This document shows positions 1 through 5,677 of a stretch of DNA of 5,677 bases, piece by piece. The DNA is from Nocardia sp. (lineage in GTDB: Bacteria; Actinomycetota; Actinomycetes; Mycobacteriales; Mycobacteriaceae): assembly GCA_013361595.1 (NCBI GenBank), contig JABFXT010000736.1, positions 1-5,677 on the forward strand. The letters are read 5' to 3'. The position numbers and the translations under genes were made by a program. The notes beneath the pieces were generated by a model. That model was given only the letters and a program-made list of their open reading frames with translations, made no database searches and was not told the DNA's origin. Numbering within the stretch: position 1 is the first letter of the stretch; each line of letters starts with the position of its first letter.

Positions 1-1
1 T

Positions 2-952
2 AGCGGTGGTTCCGCCGGTGCGGGCCGGGGTGGCCCGGTGGCCGGACGAGGCGGTTCCGCCGGCTCGCGGGCCGGTGGCCGGTCCGGTGGAAACGCGGCG
101 CCACGTAAGAGCCAGAGCGCCCGGTCGGGTAGCGGTTCTCCGCAGCTGAACAATGCGAAACCGGCCCGCCACCAGCATGTCGAACCGGAGGGGACCGCCC
201 ACGAGAAGTTGCCCTGGGGTGAGGGCGAGCGTCTGCAGAAGGTGCTGGCCAAGGCCGGGGTGGCCTCGCGTCGCGCCGCCGAGGAGATGATCGAGCAGGG
301 CCGGGTCGAGGTCGACGGCATCATCGTCCGCGAGCAGGGCCTGCGTATCGACCCCGAGAACGCGGTCGTGCGCGTGGACGGCACCCGCGTGGTGGTGCGC
401 GAAGAATTGGTGCATCTGGTGCTGAACAAGCCCAAGGGCTGGCAGTCCACCATGTCCGACGATCTGGGCCGTCCCTGTATCGGCGATATCGTCGCCGAGC
501 GGATCGCGGCGGGTCAGCGGCTGTTCCATGTGGGCCGGTTGGACGCCGATACCGAGGGACTGTTGCTGCTCACCAACGACGGCGATCTCGCCCATCGGCT
601 GATGCATCCCTCCTACGAGGTGTCCAAGACCTATCTGGCGACCGTGCAGGGCGAAGTGCACCGTTCGATCGGCAAGATCCTGCGCGAGGGCGTGGAGCTC
701 GACGACGGGCCGGCTTCGGTGGACCGTTTCCAGGTGCTGGAGGTCGACGCGGGACGTTCCCTGGTGAAGGTGGTGTTGCACGAGGGGCGCAAACATATCG
801 TGCGGCGGCTGCTGGACGCGGTCGGGCATCCGGTCACCCGGCTCGTCCGCACCCATATAGGACCGGTGGTCCTGAACGATCAACGTCCGGGCACGCTGCG
901 CGTGCTGGGGCGCGATGAAATCGGCAAACTCTACGAGGCGGTGTCTTTGTGA
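2..952 (+). CDS. rluB: RsuA/RluB-family 23S rRNA pseudouridine synthase (5' end probably outside window)
   Basis: This enzyme converts a specific uridine of large-subunit rRNA to pseudouridine in the cytoplasm during ribosome assembly. Numbering from the in-frame GTG at 38 (304 residues), an S4 RNA-binding domain spans about 63-120 ([16 protein letters not shown] onwards). The catalytic domain follows, with the signature [17 protein letters not shown] at 167-182; Asp169 is the expected catalytic aspartate. The late family motif reads [10 protein letters not shown] (249-258), where proteobacterial members usually have EGRNRQVRR. The first 60 residues are a Gly/Arg/Ser-rich, probably disordered tail. 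The frame stays open to the window edge with the same Gly-rich composition and there is no clear SD before GTG 38, so the true start is probably further left. The stop overlaps cmk by 4 bases. Assignment to RluB rather than another RsuA-type enzyme rests on actinobacterial synteny, where scpB would be the expected left neighbour. Confidence 0.93.
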   Translation, partial: SGGSAGAGRGGPVAGRGGSAGSRAGGRSGGNAAPRKSQSARSGSGSPQLNNAKPARHQHVEPEGTAHEKLPWGEGERLQKVLAKAGVASRRAAEEMIEQGRVEVDGIIVREQGLRIDPENAVVRVDGTRVVVREELVHLVLNKPKGWQSTMSDDLGRPCIGDIVAERIAAGQRLFHVGRLDADTEGLLLLTNDGDLAHRLMHPSYEVSKTYLATVQGEVHRSIGKILREGVELDDGPASVDRFQVLEVDAGRSLVKVVLHEGRKHIVRRLLDAVGHPVTRLVRTHIGPVVLNDQRPGTLRVLGRDEIGKLYEAVSL

Positions 953-1716
953 ACGGTGTGGAAGCTCCGGCGGGGGTCGTCACGGATTCGGCCCGGGACC
1001 GGTCGCTGGTCGTCGCGATGGACGGTCCCTCTGGTACCGGGAAGTCCAGTGTGTCGCGCCGGCTGGCGGTACGGCTTTCGGCCCGCTACCTCGACACCGG
1101 CGCCATGTACCGGGTCGCCACCCTGCGGGTGCTGCGGGCCGGTATCGATCCGGCCGATGCCGCTGCCGTCACCGGGGTGGTCACCGATATGCCGTTGCGG
1201 ATCGGCACCGACCCGGAGCGGGAACTGATCGAACTCGACGGTGACGATGTCCGTACCGAGATCCGCGGACCCGAGGTCACGGCGGCGGTTTCGGCGGTTT
1301 CGGCAGTGCCGGAGGTTCGCGAGCAACTGGTCGCGCTGCAGCGCGAGATCACGGTGAGCGCGGGCCGGATCGTGGTCGAGGGCCGCGATATCGGTACGAC
1401 CGTGCTGCCCGACGCCGACGCCAAGATCTATCTGACGGCTTCCGCGCGGGCCCGTGCGCACCGGCGCAATCAGCAGAACATCGCCGAGGGCCGCGGTGAC
1501 GACTACGCCGGGGTACTCGCCGACGTGGAGCGCCGCGATCGGCTCGACTCGACGCGTGCGGTATCGCCGCTGCGGCGGGCCGAGGACGCGGTACAGGTCG
1601 ATACCAGTGACCTGACCATGGACGAAACCATCGAGGAGCTCTACCGCGAGGTCGGTCGGCAGCTGGAGCGGCCGCGGGATCGTCAGGTGGCCGGACGCCG
1701 GGGAGTCGCCGGATGA
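949..1716 (+). CDS. cmk: Cytidylate kinase (CMP/dCMP kinase)
   Basis: Cmk phosphorylates CMP and dCMP to the diphosphates with ATP, recycling pyrimidine nucleotides for RNA, DNA and lipid precursors in the cytoplasm. The 255-residue product has the Walker A P-loop GPSGTGKS at 26-33, the nucleoside-binding LDTGAMYR at 48-55, the VEGRDIGT loop at 143-150, a lid-type segment ending in ARARAHRR near 166-173, and the C-terminal [18 protein letters not shown] stretch at 197-214. All are hallmarks of bacterial Cmk, and the domain is full length. The GTG at 949 is chosen because GAGG (935-938) lies 10 bases upstream; an in-frame GTG at 958 would be too far from it. The start overlaps the rluB stop as GTGA and the end overlaps der as ATGA, so all three genes are probably translated from one mRNA. 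About 18 residues precede the kinase fold. The internal AVSAVSAV run (113-120) is, as I recall, usual for actinobacterial Cmk. Confidence 0.97.
   Translation: MNGVEAPAGVVTDSARDRSLVVAMDGPSGTGKSSVSRRLAVRLSARYLDTGAMYRVATLRVLRAGIDPADAAAVTGVVTDMPLRIGTDPERELIELDGDDVRTEIRGPEVTAAVSAVSAVPEVREQLVALQREITVSAGRIVVEGRDIGTTVLPDADAKIYLTASARARAHRRNQQNIAEGRGDDYAGVLADVERRDRLDSTRAVSPLRRAEDAVQVDTSDLTMDETIEELYREVGRQLERPRDRQVAGRRGVAG
1700..1705 (+). promoter_or_regulatory. Ribosome binding site deciding the der start
   Basis: GGGGAG lies inside the 3' end of cmk, 7 bases before ATG 1713. It supports that start over the in-frame ATG at 1728 and gives der its own initiation signal despite the ATGA overlap with cmk. 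Confidence 0.6.
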
Positions 1717-3140
1717 GCGGGGAGACAATGAGCGATGTACTCGCCGGCGACGGTGTGTGGAGCGACGAATCCGAGTGGGAGCTCACCGATCTCGACGGTG
1801 ATCCCGAGGCCGCCGACCATGTTCCGATGCCCACACTGGCGGTGGTCGGCCGCCCGAACGTCGGGAAATCGACGTTGGTCAATCGCATCCTGGGCCGTCG
1901 TGAGGCAGTGGTCGAGGATGTGCCCGGGGTGACCCGGGACCGGGTCTCCTACGAGGCCAACTGGGCCGGCCGCCGCTTCTGGGTGCAGGACACCGGCGGC
2001 TGGGAACCGGATGCCAAGGGGTTGCAGCAGTCGGTGGCCCGACAGGCCGAACTGGCCATGAACACCGCCGACGCCATCGTGCTGGTGGTCGACGCGGTGG
2101 TCGGCGCGACCGCCACCGACGAGGCCGCGGTGAAGGTGCTGCGGCGGGCGAAGACCCCGGTCATCCTGGTCGCCAACAAGGTCGACGATCAGCGGTTGGA
2201 GGCCGACGCCTCCGCGCTGTGGTCGCTGGGCCTGGGCGAACCGCGGATGGTGTCCGCCGCGCACGGCCGCGGTACCGGCGATCTGCTCGACGATATCCTC
2301 GAGGTCCTGCCGGAGACACCGCGGGAAACCCTCGGGCCCGGTGGCGGGCCGCGGCGGGTGGCCCTGGTCGGTAAACCGAACGTCGGAAAATCGAGCCTGC
2401 TGAACAAGCTCAGCGGTGACGAGCGCTCGGTGGTGCACGATATCGCCGGCACCACCGTCGACCCGGTGGATTCGCTGGTCGAACTGGGCGGCAAGGTATG
2501 GCGTTTCGTCGATACCGCCGGGTTGCGGCGCAAGGTCGCCAATGCCAGCGGTACCGAGTTCTACGCCTCGCTGCGCACCAAATCGGCGCTGGAGGCCTCG
2601 GAGGTGGCGATCATGCTGATCGACGCCTCCCAGCCCGTCACCGAACAGGACCTGCGGGTGATCAGCCTGGTCGCCGATTCCGGGCGCGCGCTGGTGCTGG
2701 CGTTCAACAAATGGGATCTGGTGGACGAGGATCGCCGGTTGCAGCTCGACCGTGAGGTCGATCGCGACCTGGTGCGGGTGCCGTGGGCGCAGCGGGTCAA
2801 TATCTCCGCCCAGACGGGCCGGGCGGTGCAGAAACTGGTACCCGCGATGGAGACCGCGCTCGAATCCTGGGACAAGCGTATTCCGACCGGCCGGTTGAAC
2901 ACCTGGTTGAAAGAGGTGATCGCCGCGACGCCGCCGCCGATGCGCGGTGGGCGGCTGCCGCGGGTGCTGTTCGCGACCCAGGCGACCACGAGGCCGCCGA
3001 CCTTCGTCCTGTTCAGCACCGGTTTCCTGGAGGCCGGGTATCGCCGGTTCCTGGAGCGGCGGCTGCGCGAGGAGTTCGGGTTCGACGGTTCACCGGTCCG
3101 GATTTCGGTCCGGGTGCGGGAGAAGCGTCCCCGCAAGTGA
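1713..3140 (+). CDS. der: Ribosome biogenesis GTPase Der (EngA), tandem G domains
   Basis: Der is an essential double GTPase that associates with the 50S subunit during its maturation. The 475-residue product shows two complete G domains. The first has G1 GRPNVGKS at 46-53, G2 PGVTRD at 71-76, G3 DTGG at 93-96, G4 NKVD at 155-158 and SAAHGRG at 181-187. The second has G1 GKPNVGKS at 220-227, AGTTVD at 245-250, DTAG at 267-270, NKWD at 332-335 and SAQTG at 365-369. A KH-like C-terminal domain covers about 390-475 and ends in a basic tail. An acidic tail of about 38 residues precedes the first G domain, as in mycobacterial Der from memory. ATG 1713 is preferred over ATG 1728 because GGGGAG (1700-1705) sits 7 bases before the former and only a 3-base gap follows the SD-like GGAG before the latter. 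It is the last gene of the rluB-cmk-der cluster; a strong hairpin follows. Confidence 0.98.
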   Translation: MSGETMSDVLAGDGVWSDESEWELTDLDGDPEAADHVPMPTLAVVGRPNVGKSTLVNRILGRREAVVEDVPGVTRDRVSYEANWAGRRFWVQDTGGWEPDAKGLQQSVARQAELAMNTADAIVLVVDAVVGATATDEAAVKVLRRAKTPVILVANKVDDQRLEADASALWSLGLGEPRMVSAAHGRGTGDLLDDILEVLPETPRETLGPGGGPRRVALVGKPNVGKSSLLNKLSGDERSVVHDIAGTTVDPVDSLVELGGKVWRFVDTAGLRRKVANASGTEFYASLRTKSALEASEVAIMLIDASQPVTEQDLRVISLVADSGRALVLAFNKWDLVDEDRRLQLDREVDRDLVRVPWAQRVNISAQTGRAVQKLVPAMETALESWDKRIPTGRLNTWLKEVIAATPPPMRGGRLPRVLFATQATTRPPTFVLFSTGFLEAGYRRFLERRLREEFGFDGSPVRISVRVREKRPRK

Positions 3141-3146
3141 AACCCG

Positions 3147-3181
3147 CGGTGCTCATCCGTCGGCACGGCGGGTGAGCACCG
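3147..3181 (+). terminator. Probable hairpin terminator after der
   Basis: Bases 3147-3161 pair with 3167-3181 in a 15-bp stem containing two G-U pairs, with a 5-base GGCAC loop. It begins 6 bases after the der stop codon. No T-run follows, so it is not a classical intrinsic terminator, but T-poor hairpins at operon ends are common in high-GC actinobacteria. It could end the rluB-cmk-der transcript or protect its 3' end. The stem is nearly symmetrical and would also fold from the opposite strand. Confidence 0.7.
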
Positions 3182-3565
3182 GGTCGGTCGATACCGCGTG
3201 GTCGCGGTCCGGAGTTCGGGCCGGGCCGCGCCGACTGGTGGTCCGTTCCCGACGAGGTGGCGGTGGCTGACCCGGAGTCCGGTGTGGACACCCTGCCCGA
3301 ACCCGGCCGCCGATCGGAACCGCACGGTCCGTAGGCGCCCCGGCCCGCGGCGGACGTCAAGATCGCGGCGACCACCGGCCACGTGTCGTGCCGCGACAGC
3401 GCGGCGAAGTACGGTCCGGCGCAAAACATTTCGATTCCACAACGGGGCAACCGTACCCTACCCCGGATTACGGATCCGGCGCCGGTCCCCGGCCTGGTGT
3501 GGTCCGGTAGCGCCACTGTTCGCCATGCGCTCGACAGCACCGCTCGTATCTGGAGCGGAAGTGAC

Positions 3566-3582
3566 GCCGCCGCGTCGGCGGC
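3566..3582. repeat. Short perfect inverted repeat
   Basis: GCCGCCG (3566-3572) and CGGCGGC (3576-3582) form a 7-bp stem with a CGT loop. It lies about 80 bases before the first micro-ORF. In GC-rich DNA such a repeat can arise by chance, and there is no T-run, so no function is assigned. Confidence 0.4.
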
Positions 3583-3650
3583 CGTGGCGGAATATGCTCC
3601 GGGACGGGTCCGCTCGCCGGCCGGGCGCCGCCGCCGGGCCCACCGGAGTG

Positions 3651-3655
3651 AGGAG
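3651..3655 (+). promoter_or_regulatory. Strong Shine-Dalgarno before a micro-ORF
   Basis: AGGAG, within the longer GTGAGGAG (3648-3655), is among the best SD matches in the window. It sits 5 bases before ATG 3661 and 8 before ATG 3664. The only frame it can serve is a 23-codon micro-ORF, not the hydrolase 130 bases further on. This is the main reason to take the micro-ORF seriously. Confidence 0.5.
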
Positions 3656-3660
3656 ATGCC

Positions 3661-3732
3661 ATGATGCGATATCGCCGCCTTCGCCGCGGCCGCCGCGAAT
3701 CGCAGGTAGCGGCATCGGAGAAGAGGTCGTGA
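3661..3732 (+). CDS. Putative micro-ORF A, 23-residue basic peptide
   Basis: This tiny frame starts at a double ATG behind a strong SD and ends at TGA 3730-3732, which overlaps the next micro-ORF start as GTGA. The product begins MMRYRRLRRGRRE and has eight arginines and one lysine in 23 residues, with no recognisable domain, signal peptide or membrane segment. Its last 15 codons, including the stop, align without gaps to the last 15 codons of micro-ORF B because both lie in a 62-bp tandem duplication. Codon differences are not concentrated at third positions, so selection on the peptide sequence is not evident. It may act as a translated leader feeding ribosomes to the hydrolase gene, or it may be chance. 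No function is known. Confidence 0.3.
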   Translation: MMRYRRLRRGRRESQVAASEKRS

Positions 3733-3794
3733 CGGCCGGCGGTCGTAGCGGCCGCCGCGGATCACGGGTACCGGCCGCGAAGAAGGGGGTGTGA
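3729..3794 (+). CDS. Putative micro-ORF B, 21-residue basic peptide
   Basis: The frame starts at GTG 3729, overlapping the stop of micro-ORF A. Its TGA (3792-3794) shares its last base with the hydrolase ATG. GGAG at 3717-3720 gives an 8-base SD spacing. The peptide begins MTAGGRSGRRGSRV and ends in a Lys-containing tail. The GRR.S.V.A..K pattern near its C-terminus is shared with micro-ORF A through the underlying tandem duplication. The overlaps on both sides mimic translationally coupled cistrons. It matches no family that I recognise and may simply be a by-product of duplicating the start region of the hydrolase gene. Confidence 0.27.
   Translation: MTAGGRSGRRGSRVPAAKKGV
3781..3786 (+). 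promoter_or_regulatory. Ribosome binding site deciding the hydrolase start
   Basis: AGAAGG lies 7 bases before ATG 3794 and only 4 before GTG 3791. This favours ATG as the first codon, shortening the product by one residue. It falls within the second copy of the 62-bp duplication. Confidence 0.55.
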
Positions 3795-4672
3795 TGGCCA
3801 GCCGTCGTACTCGGGTGCTGTCGGTTTTCCTGCGGAATACGCGCAAACGCGGAATGGCCACCCCGGCGAAGGCCCGCGCGGCCATGGCCGAACCGCCCGG
3901 CACCCATGTCCCGCCGGCGCGGTTGCGCCGCCGGCACCGGGTCACCGACCGGCTCGTCGAGGGTTTCCCGTGCTACACCGTGACGCCCCGGACGGCACCG
4001 GAATCCGGGAAAGTGGTGATCTATCTGCACGGTGGCAGCTTCTTCCGGGAGATCAGCTGGTGGCACTGGCGGTTCATCGATCGGCTGGTGACCGCGGGAC
4101 ACCGGGTCGAGGTACCGATCTATCCGCTGGCGCCGCGCTACACCTATCGGGCGGCGCGGCCGTATCTGCTCGCGGTCTACCGGCAGGTGACCGGGGAGGT
4201 GGATTCCGGGCGGGTGGTCCTCGCCGGGGATTCGGCCGGCGGAACGCTGGCGCTGCTGCTCGCCCAGGCGCTACCCGGTGCGGGGCTGCCGGCTCCGGCG
4301 CGACTGATCCTGCTGGCGCCGTGTCTCGATATGCGGCTGTGCAATCCGGAGATCGACGACGTCGCGGACGCCGACCCCTGGCTGGCGCGACCCGGTCTGC
4401 TCGAGGCCGGCCGGGTCTGGGCCGGCGGCGATGATCTCGGGTTGCCGGAGCTCAGCCCGATCAACGGCTCGCTGGACGGGCTGCCGGCGACGGATCTCTT
4501 CGTCGGAACGCACGACATCCTGTATCCCGACGCCCGTCTGTTCGCCCAACACGCCGGAGCGAGAGTACGTTTCATCGAGGAGCCCGGAGCGTTCCATGTG
4601 TATCCGCTCGCTCCGGTCCCGGAGGCCGGGCCCGTGCTGAAATCGGTCTTGACCACTGTCGACGCGCTGTGA
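3794..4672 (+). CDS. HSL-type alpha/beta-hydrolase (esterase/lipase-like)
   Basis: The 292-residue protein is a serine hydrolase of the hormone-sensitive-lipase or alpha/beta-hydrolase-3 type, probably cleaving carboxylic esters; its substrate cannot be read from the sequence. The oxyanion-hole motif YLHGGSFF covers 77-84, with HGG at 79-81. The nucleophile elbow GDSAGG at 145-150 gives Ser147, Asp241 lies in GTHDILYPD, and His268 in GAFHVYPL. The triad is therefore complete and correctly spaced. The order, with WWHWRF just after HGG and then YPLAP (110-114), is typical of actinobacterial esterases of this class. The first 50 residues are Arg-rich with no signal peptide or membrane segment, so a cytoplasmic or peripheral location is likely. 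It is downstream of two coupled micro-ORFs and separated from der by a hairpin and about 650 bases, so it is probably expressed independently of der. No gene symbol is warranted. Confidence 0.93.
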   Translation: MASRRTRVLSVFLRNTRKRGMATPAKARAAMAEPPGTHVPPARLRRRHRVTDRLVEGFPCYTVTPRTAPESGKVVIYLHGGSFFREISWWHWRFIDRLVTAGHRVEVPIYPLAPRYTYRAARPYLLAVYRQVTGEVDSGRVVLAGDSAGGTLALLLAQALPGAGLPAPARLILLAPCLDMRLCNPEIDDVADADPWLARPGLLEAGRVWAGGDDLGLPELSPINGSLDGLPATDLFVGTHDILYPDARLFAQHAGARVRFIEEPGAFHVYPLAPVPEAGPVLKSVLTTVDAL

Positions 4673-4833
4673 TCACGGAAACGCGGCGCCGCCAGCGGAA
4701 CTCGTGAACAGCCTGTGAACGTCCACGGAAATCGGTTGTTTCGACCGTGACGATGCATCGCGGAGCAAAGCGCGGTACCGTTCCCCGGCGTGACTACTTG
4801 TCTGCCATCGAAGCACCCGAGGCGGGAGCCGTA
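4673..4833. promoter_or_regulatory. Upstream region of the right-edge gene, with repeat and palindrome
   Basis: This gap of 161 bases separates the hydrolase from the membrane-protein gene. GTGAAC occurs at 4704-4709 and again at 4715-4720, an 11-base (one helical turn) spacing. A perfect 10-base palindrome, CGATGCATCG, lies at 4751-4760, and CGGTACCG at 4773-4780. These could be operator half-sites or chance. I found no convincing -35/-10 pair, no terminator for the hydrolase and no tRNA. The downstream frame is open back to 4708, so part of this gap could be coding if an upstream start (ATG 4753) is used. Confidence 0.35.
4824..4828 (+). promoter_or_regulatory. Ribosome binding site deciding the start of the right-edge gene
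   Basis: GGGAG, within GAGGCGGGAG (4819-4828), sits 5 bases before ATG 4834. The alternative in-frame ATG 4753 has no SD-like sequence ahead of it, so 4834 is preferred. Confidence 0.6.
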
Positions 4834-5677
4834 ATGACTGTCGAACCGCCGATCGAGGACGATGTCACGCAACTGGCCCAGCGCGTCGAACATGCACGCG
4901 GCCGCCTGGCCTACCAGTTCGACCCCGCCCTCACCGAGGCGCTGTCGGAGACCGAGCTCAGCGCCGAACGCGATCTCGCCGAACGTATCCGCGAGCAGGA
5001 ACGCGGGCAGCGGTGGAAGGAGATCCAAGCGGTCGCCTCGGCCAACGATCGGGCGAGGCAGACCACCGAGCAGATCGAGAAGGCGGATATGCGCGACCTC
5101 TTGCTCGCCCGTAAAGCCATCGCCGCTCAGCGCCGGGAGTCCAGTCCGCACGCCAAATTGGCTTCGCTGTACCGGCATCGGTCCTGGTCGTTGCGCGCGC
5201 TGGCCGGAGTGGTCGGTGCCGGGATGCTCTGGTCGGCCGTCAACGTGCAGCAGAACATCGCGCCCACCGGACCCACCGACCCCCTGTTCTGGTTCAGCTA
5301 CCTGCTGGAAGCGATGATCAGTGCCTGCCTGATCATCATCATGATCGGCACGAACAAGGTGGCCGAGTGGGGGGTGGTCAACAACCGGAAGCAGACGGCG
5401 GCCGCCGAGATCGCTCTGCTCGCGCTGACGATCGGGCTGAACACCTACCCGTACCTGCGAGTGGGCGAATGGTACGACGCGGCCGTGCACGCGGTCGCGC
5501 CGGTGATGATCGGTGTCGCGCTGCTCATCCACGACGCGGCGAGCGCCCGCTACGGTATGGCGATCCTGCGGGCCACCGAACAGGTCCGGGTGTTGCCCGA
5601 CCCCGCCGAGCACATCCGCAGCACGCTGCCCCGGGTGAGCGTGCGACTCGATACCGCCCGGGCGGTATCGACGATGC
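4834..5677 (+). CDS. Four-TM membrane protein with charged N-terminus, SpdB/DUF2637-like (3' end outside window)
   Basis: The frame is open from ATG 4834 to the window edge (281 complete codons, no stop). Residues 1-115 are hydrophilic and rich in Glu, Arg, Gln and Ala (for example LAERIREQERGQRWKEI at 48-64), suggesting long helices or a coiled coil on the cytoplasmic side. Four hydrophobic segments follow at about 119-138, 152-172, 190-208 and 216-234, the last two containing LALTIGLNTYPYL and AAVHAVAPVMIGVALLIH. The third segment with an LN, then W..A.VHA.AP and a fourth segment, recalls the DUF2637/SpdB layout of actinomycete plasmid-spread membrane proteins. No signal peptide is seen. 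The resemblance is from memory of the family pattern and is moderate; an unrelated actinobacterial membrane protein is possible. G/C third-position bias matches the rest of the window. If SpdB-like, TraB/FtsK-type transfer or replication genes would be expected just to the right. Confidence 0.75.
   Translation, partial: MTVEPPIEDDVTQLAQRVEHARGRLAYQFDPALTEALSETELSAERDLAERIREQERGQRWKEIQAVASANDRARQTTEQIEKADMRDLLLARKAIAAQRRESSPHAKLASLYRHRSWSLRALAGVVGAGMLWSAVNVQQNIAPTGPTDPLFWFSYLLEAMISACLIIIMIGTNKVAEWGVVNNRKQTAAAEIALLALTIGLNTYPYLRVGEWYDAAVHAVAPVMIGVALLIHDAASARYGMAILRATEQVRVLPDPAEHIRSTLPRVSVRLDTARAVSTM

Larger units (their letters stand above)
3182..3660. other. Gap of about 480 bases without a supportable gene
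   Basis: No recognisable protein family, tRNA or conserved RNA is seen on either strand. The plus-strand frame open from 3176 is interrupted once by TAG at 3332-3334 and then runs to a TGA at 3662-3664. Its stretch 3335-3421 has G or C at 28 of 29 third positions, which is coding-like. However, an antisense frame over about 3210-3375 is also strongly G/C at third positions, so composition does not settle the matter. Neither frame has a convincing SD-preceded start. A small perfect hairpin (7-bp stem, 3-base loop) lies at 3566-3582. The gap is best described as intergenic DNA that may contain a decayed reading frame and the promoter of the downstream hydrolase cluster. Confidence 0.5.
3687..3810 (+). 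repeat. Two-copy imperfect 62-bp tandem duplication across the hydrolase start
   Basis: Bases 3687-3748 and 3749-3810 align end to end without gaps at about 48 of 62 positions (77%). Both open with the same ten bases, CGGCCGCCGC. Each copy carries a purine-rich SD-like stretch followed by a GTGA-type stop/start overlap, and then G-GCC-----GTCGTA. In the second copy that overlap is the real start of the hydrolase; in the first it starts micro-ORF B. A third copy further left is not supported beyond GC-rich similarity. Confidence 0.75.

Noticed and set aside
1281..1310. Short 9-base tandem repeat within cmk (tttcggcgg-like)
   Set aside because: It encodes the AVSAVSAV run that I recall as normal for actinobacterial cytidylate kinase, so it is coding sequence and not an independent repeat.
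3430..3459. Possible promoter TTCGAT, 18 bases, TACCCT
   Set aside because: Both boxes are poor matches and such pairs are easily found by chance; nothing else supports a transcription start here.
3198..3794. Plus-strand 198-codon frame filling the der-hydrolase gap
   Set aside because: The product is extremely Arg/Pro-rich with no motif and starts at a GTG without an SD. Its only interesting part, the 3' end, is better described as micro-ORF B.
2561..3945. Two long overlapping minus-strand frames over the der 3' end and the following gap
   Set aside because: Products are Arg/Pro/Ser-rich without motifs, run antisense through the conserved C-terminus of Der and through the hairpin, and lack an SD-preceded start.
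4724..4749. Possible hairpin CACGG...CCGTG after the hydrolase
   Set aside because: Only five outer and three inner base pairs, separated by a 3-base bulge, and no T-run; too weak to call a terminator.
3141..4833. Search for a tRNA, att site or CRISPR-like array in the intergenic regions
   Set aside because: No cloverleaf, T-loop-like GGTTCGA motif, repeated spacer pattern or flanking direct repeat was found by eye.
4177..5613. Very long open frame on the minus strand (478 codons) across the hydrolase end and the right-edge gene
   Set aside because: It is antisense to two plus-strand frames with better starts, a catalytic triad in one and membrane segments in the other. Its product is low-complexity His/Arg/Gly-rich and crosses the intergenic gap, as GC-rich shadow frames do.

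Overview
The window looks like high-GC actinobacterial chromosome, most likely a mycolic-acid actinomycete such as Nocardia or a relative. This is inferred from the strong G/C bias at third codon positions, the GTG starts and tightly overlapping genes, and the gene order. In Mycobacterium the order scpA-scpB-rluB-cmk-der is standard, and this window carries the last three of those genes in that order. No species-level claim can be made from sequence alone.

Layout. Positions 2-3140 hold a compact plus-strand housekeeping operon: an RsuA/RluB-family 23S rRNA pseudouridine synthase (5' end probably outside the window), cytidylate kinase (cmk) and the double GTPase Der/EngA. Each junction is a 4-base stop/start overlap (GTGA, then ATGA), so translation is probably coupled. 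Two of the three products act in ribosome maturation and one in pyrimidine nucleotide supply. A 15-bp hairpin lies 6 bases after the der stop and probably ends the transcript.

Positions 3182-3660 hold no gene I can support. One plus-strand frame is open through it apart from a single TAG and is locally coding-like, but an antisense frame looks equally good. Next, 3661-3793 holds a strong Shine-Dalgarno and two overlapping, very basic micro-ORFs. Their second halves belong to a 62-bp imperfect tandem duplication that runs into the start of the next gene, an HSL-type alpha/beta-hydrolase (3794-4672) with a complete Ser-Asp-His triad. The chain of SD, micro-ORF, GTGA, micro-ORF, TGATG, hydrolase is the most unusual local architecture here.

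After a 161-base gap with a short direct repeat and a palindrome, a gene starts at 4834 and runs off the right edge. It encodes a charged helical N-terminus and four membrane segments. The pattern resembles the SpdB/DUF2637 type of transfer-associated membrane protein found on actinomycete plasmids and integrative elements, so the right edge may touch a mobile element. That is inference only: no tRNA, att site, integrase or relaxase is visible. I did not find a convincing undescribed system within the window.
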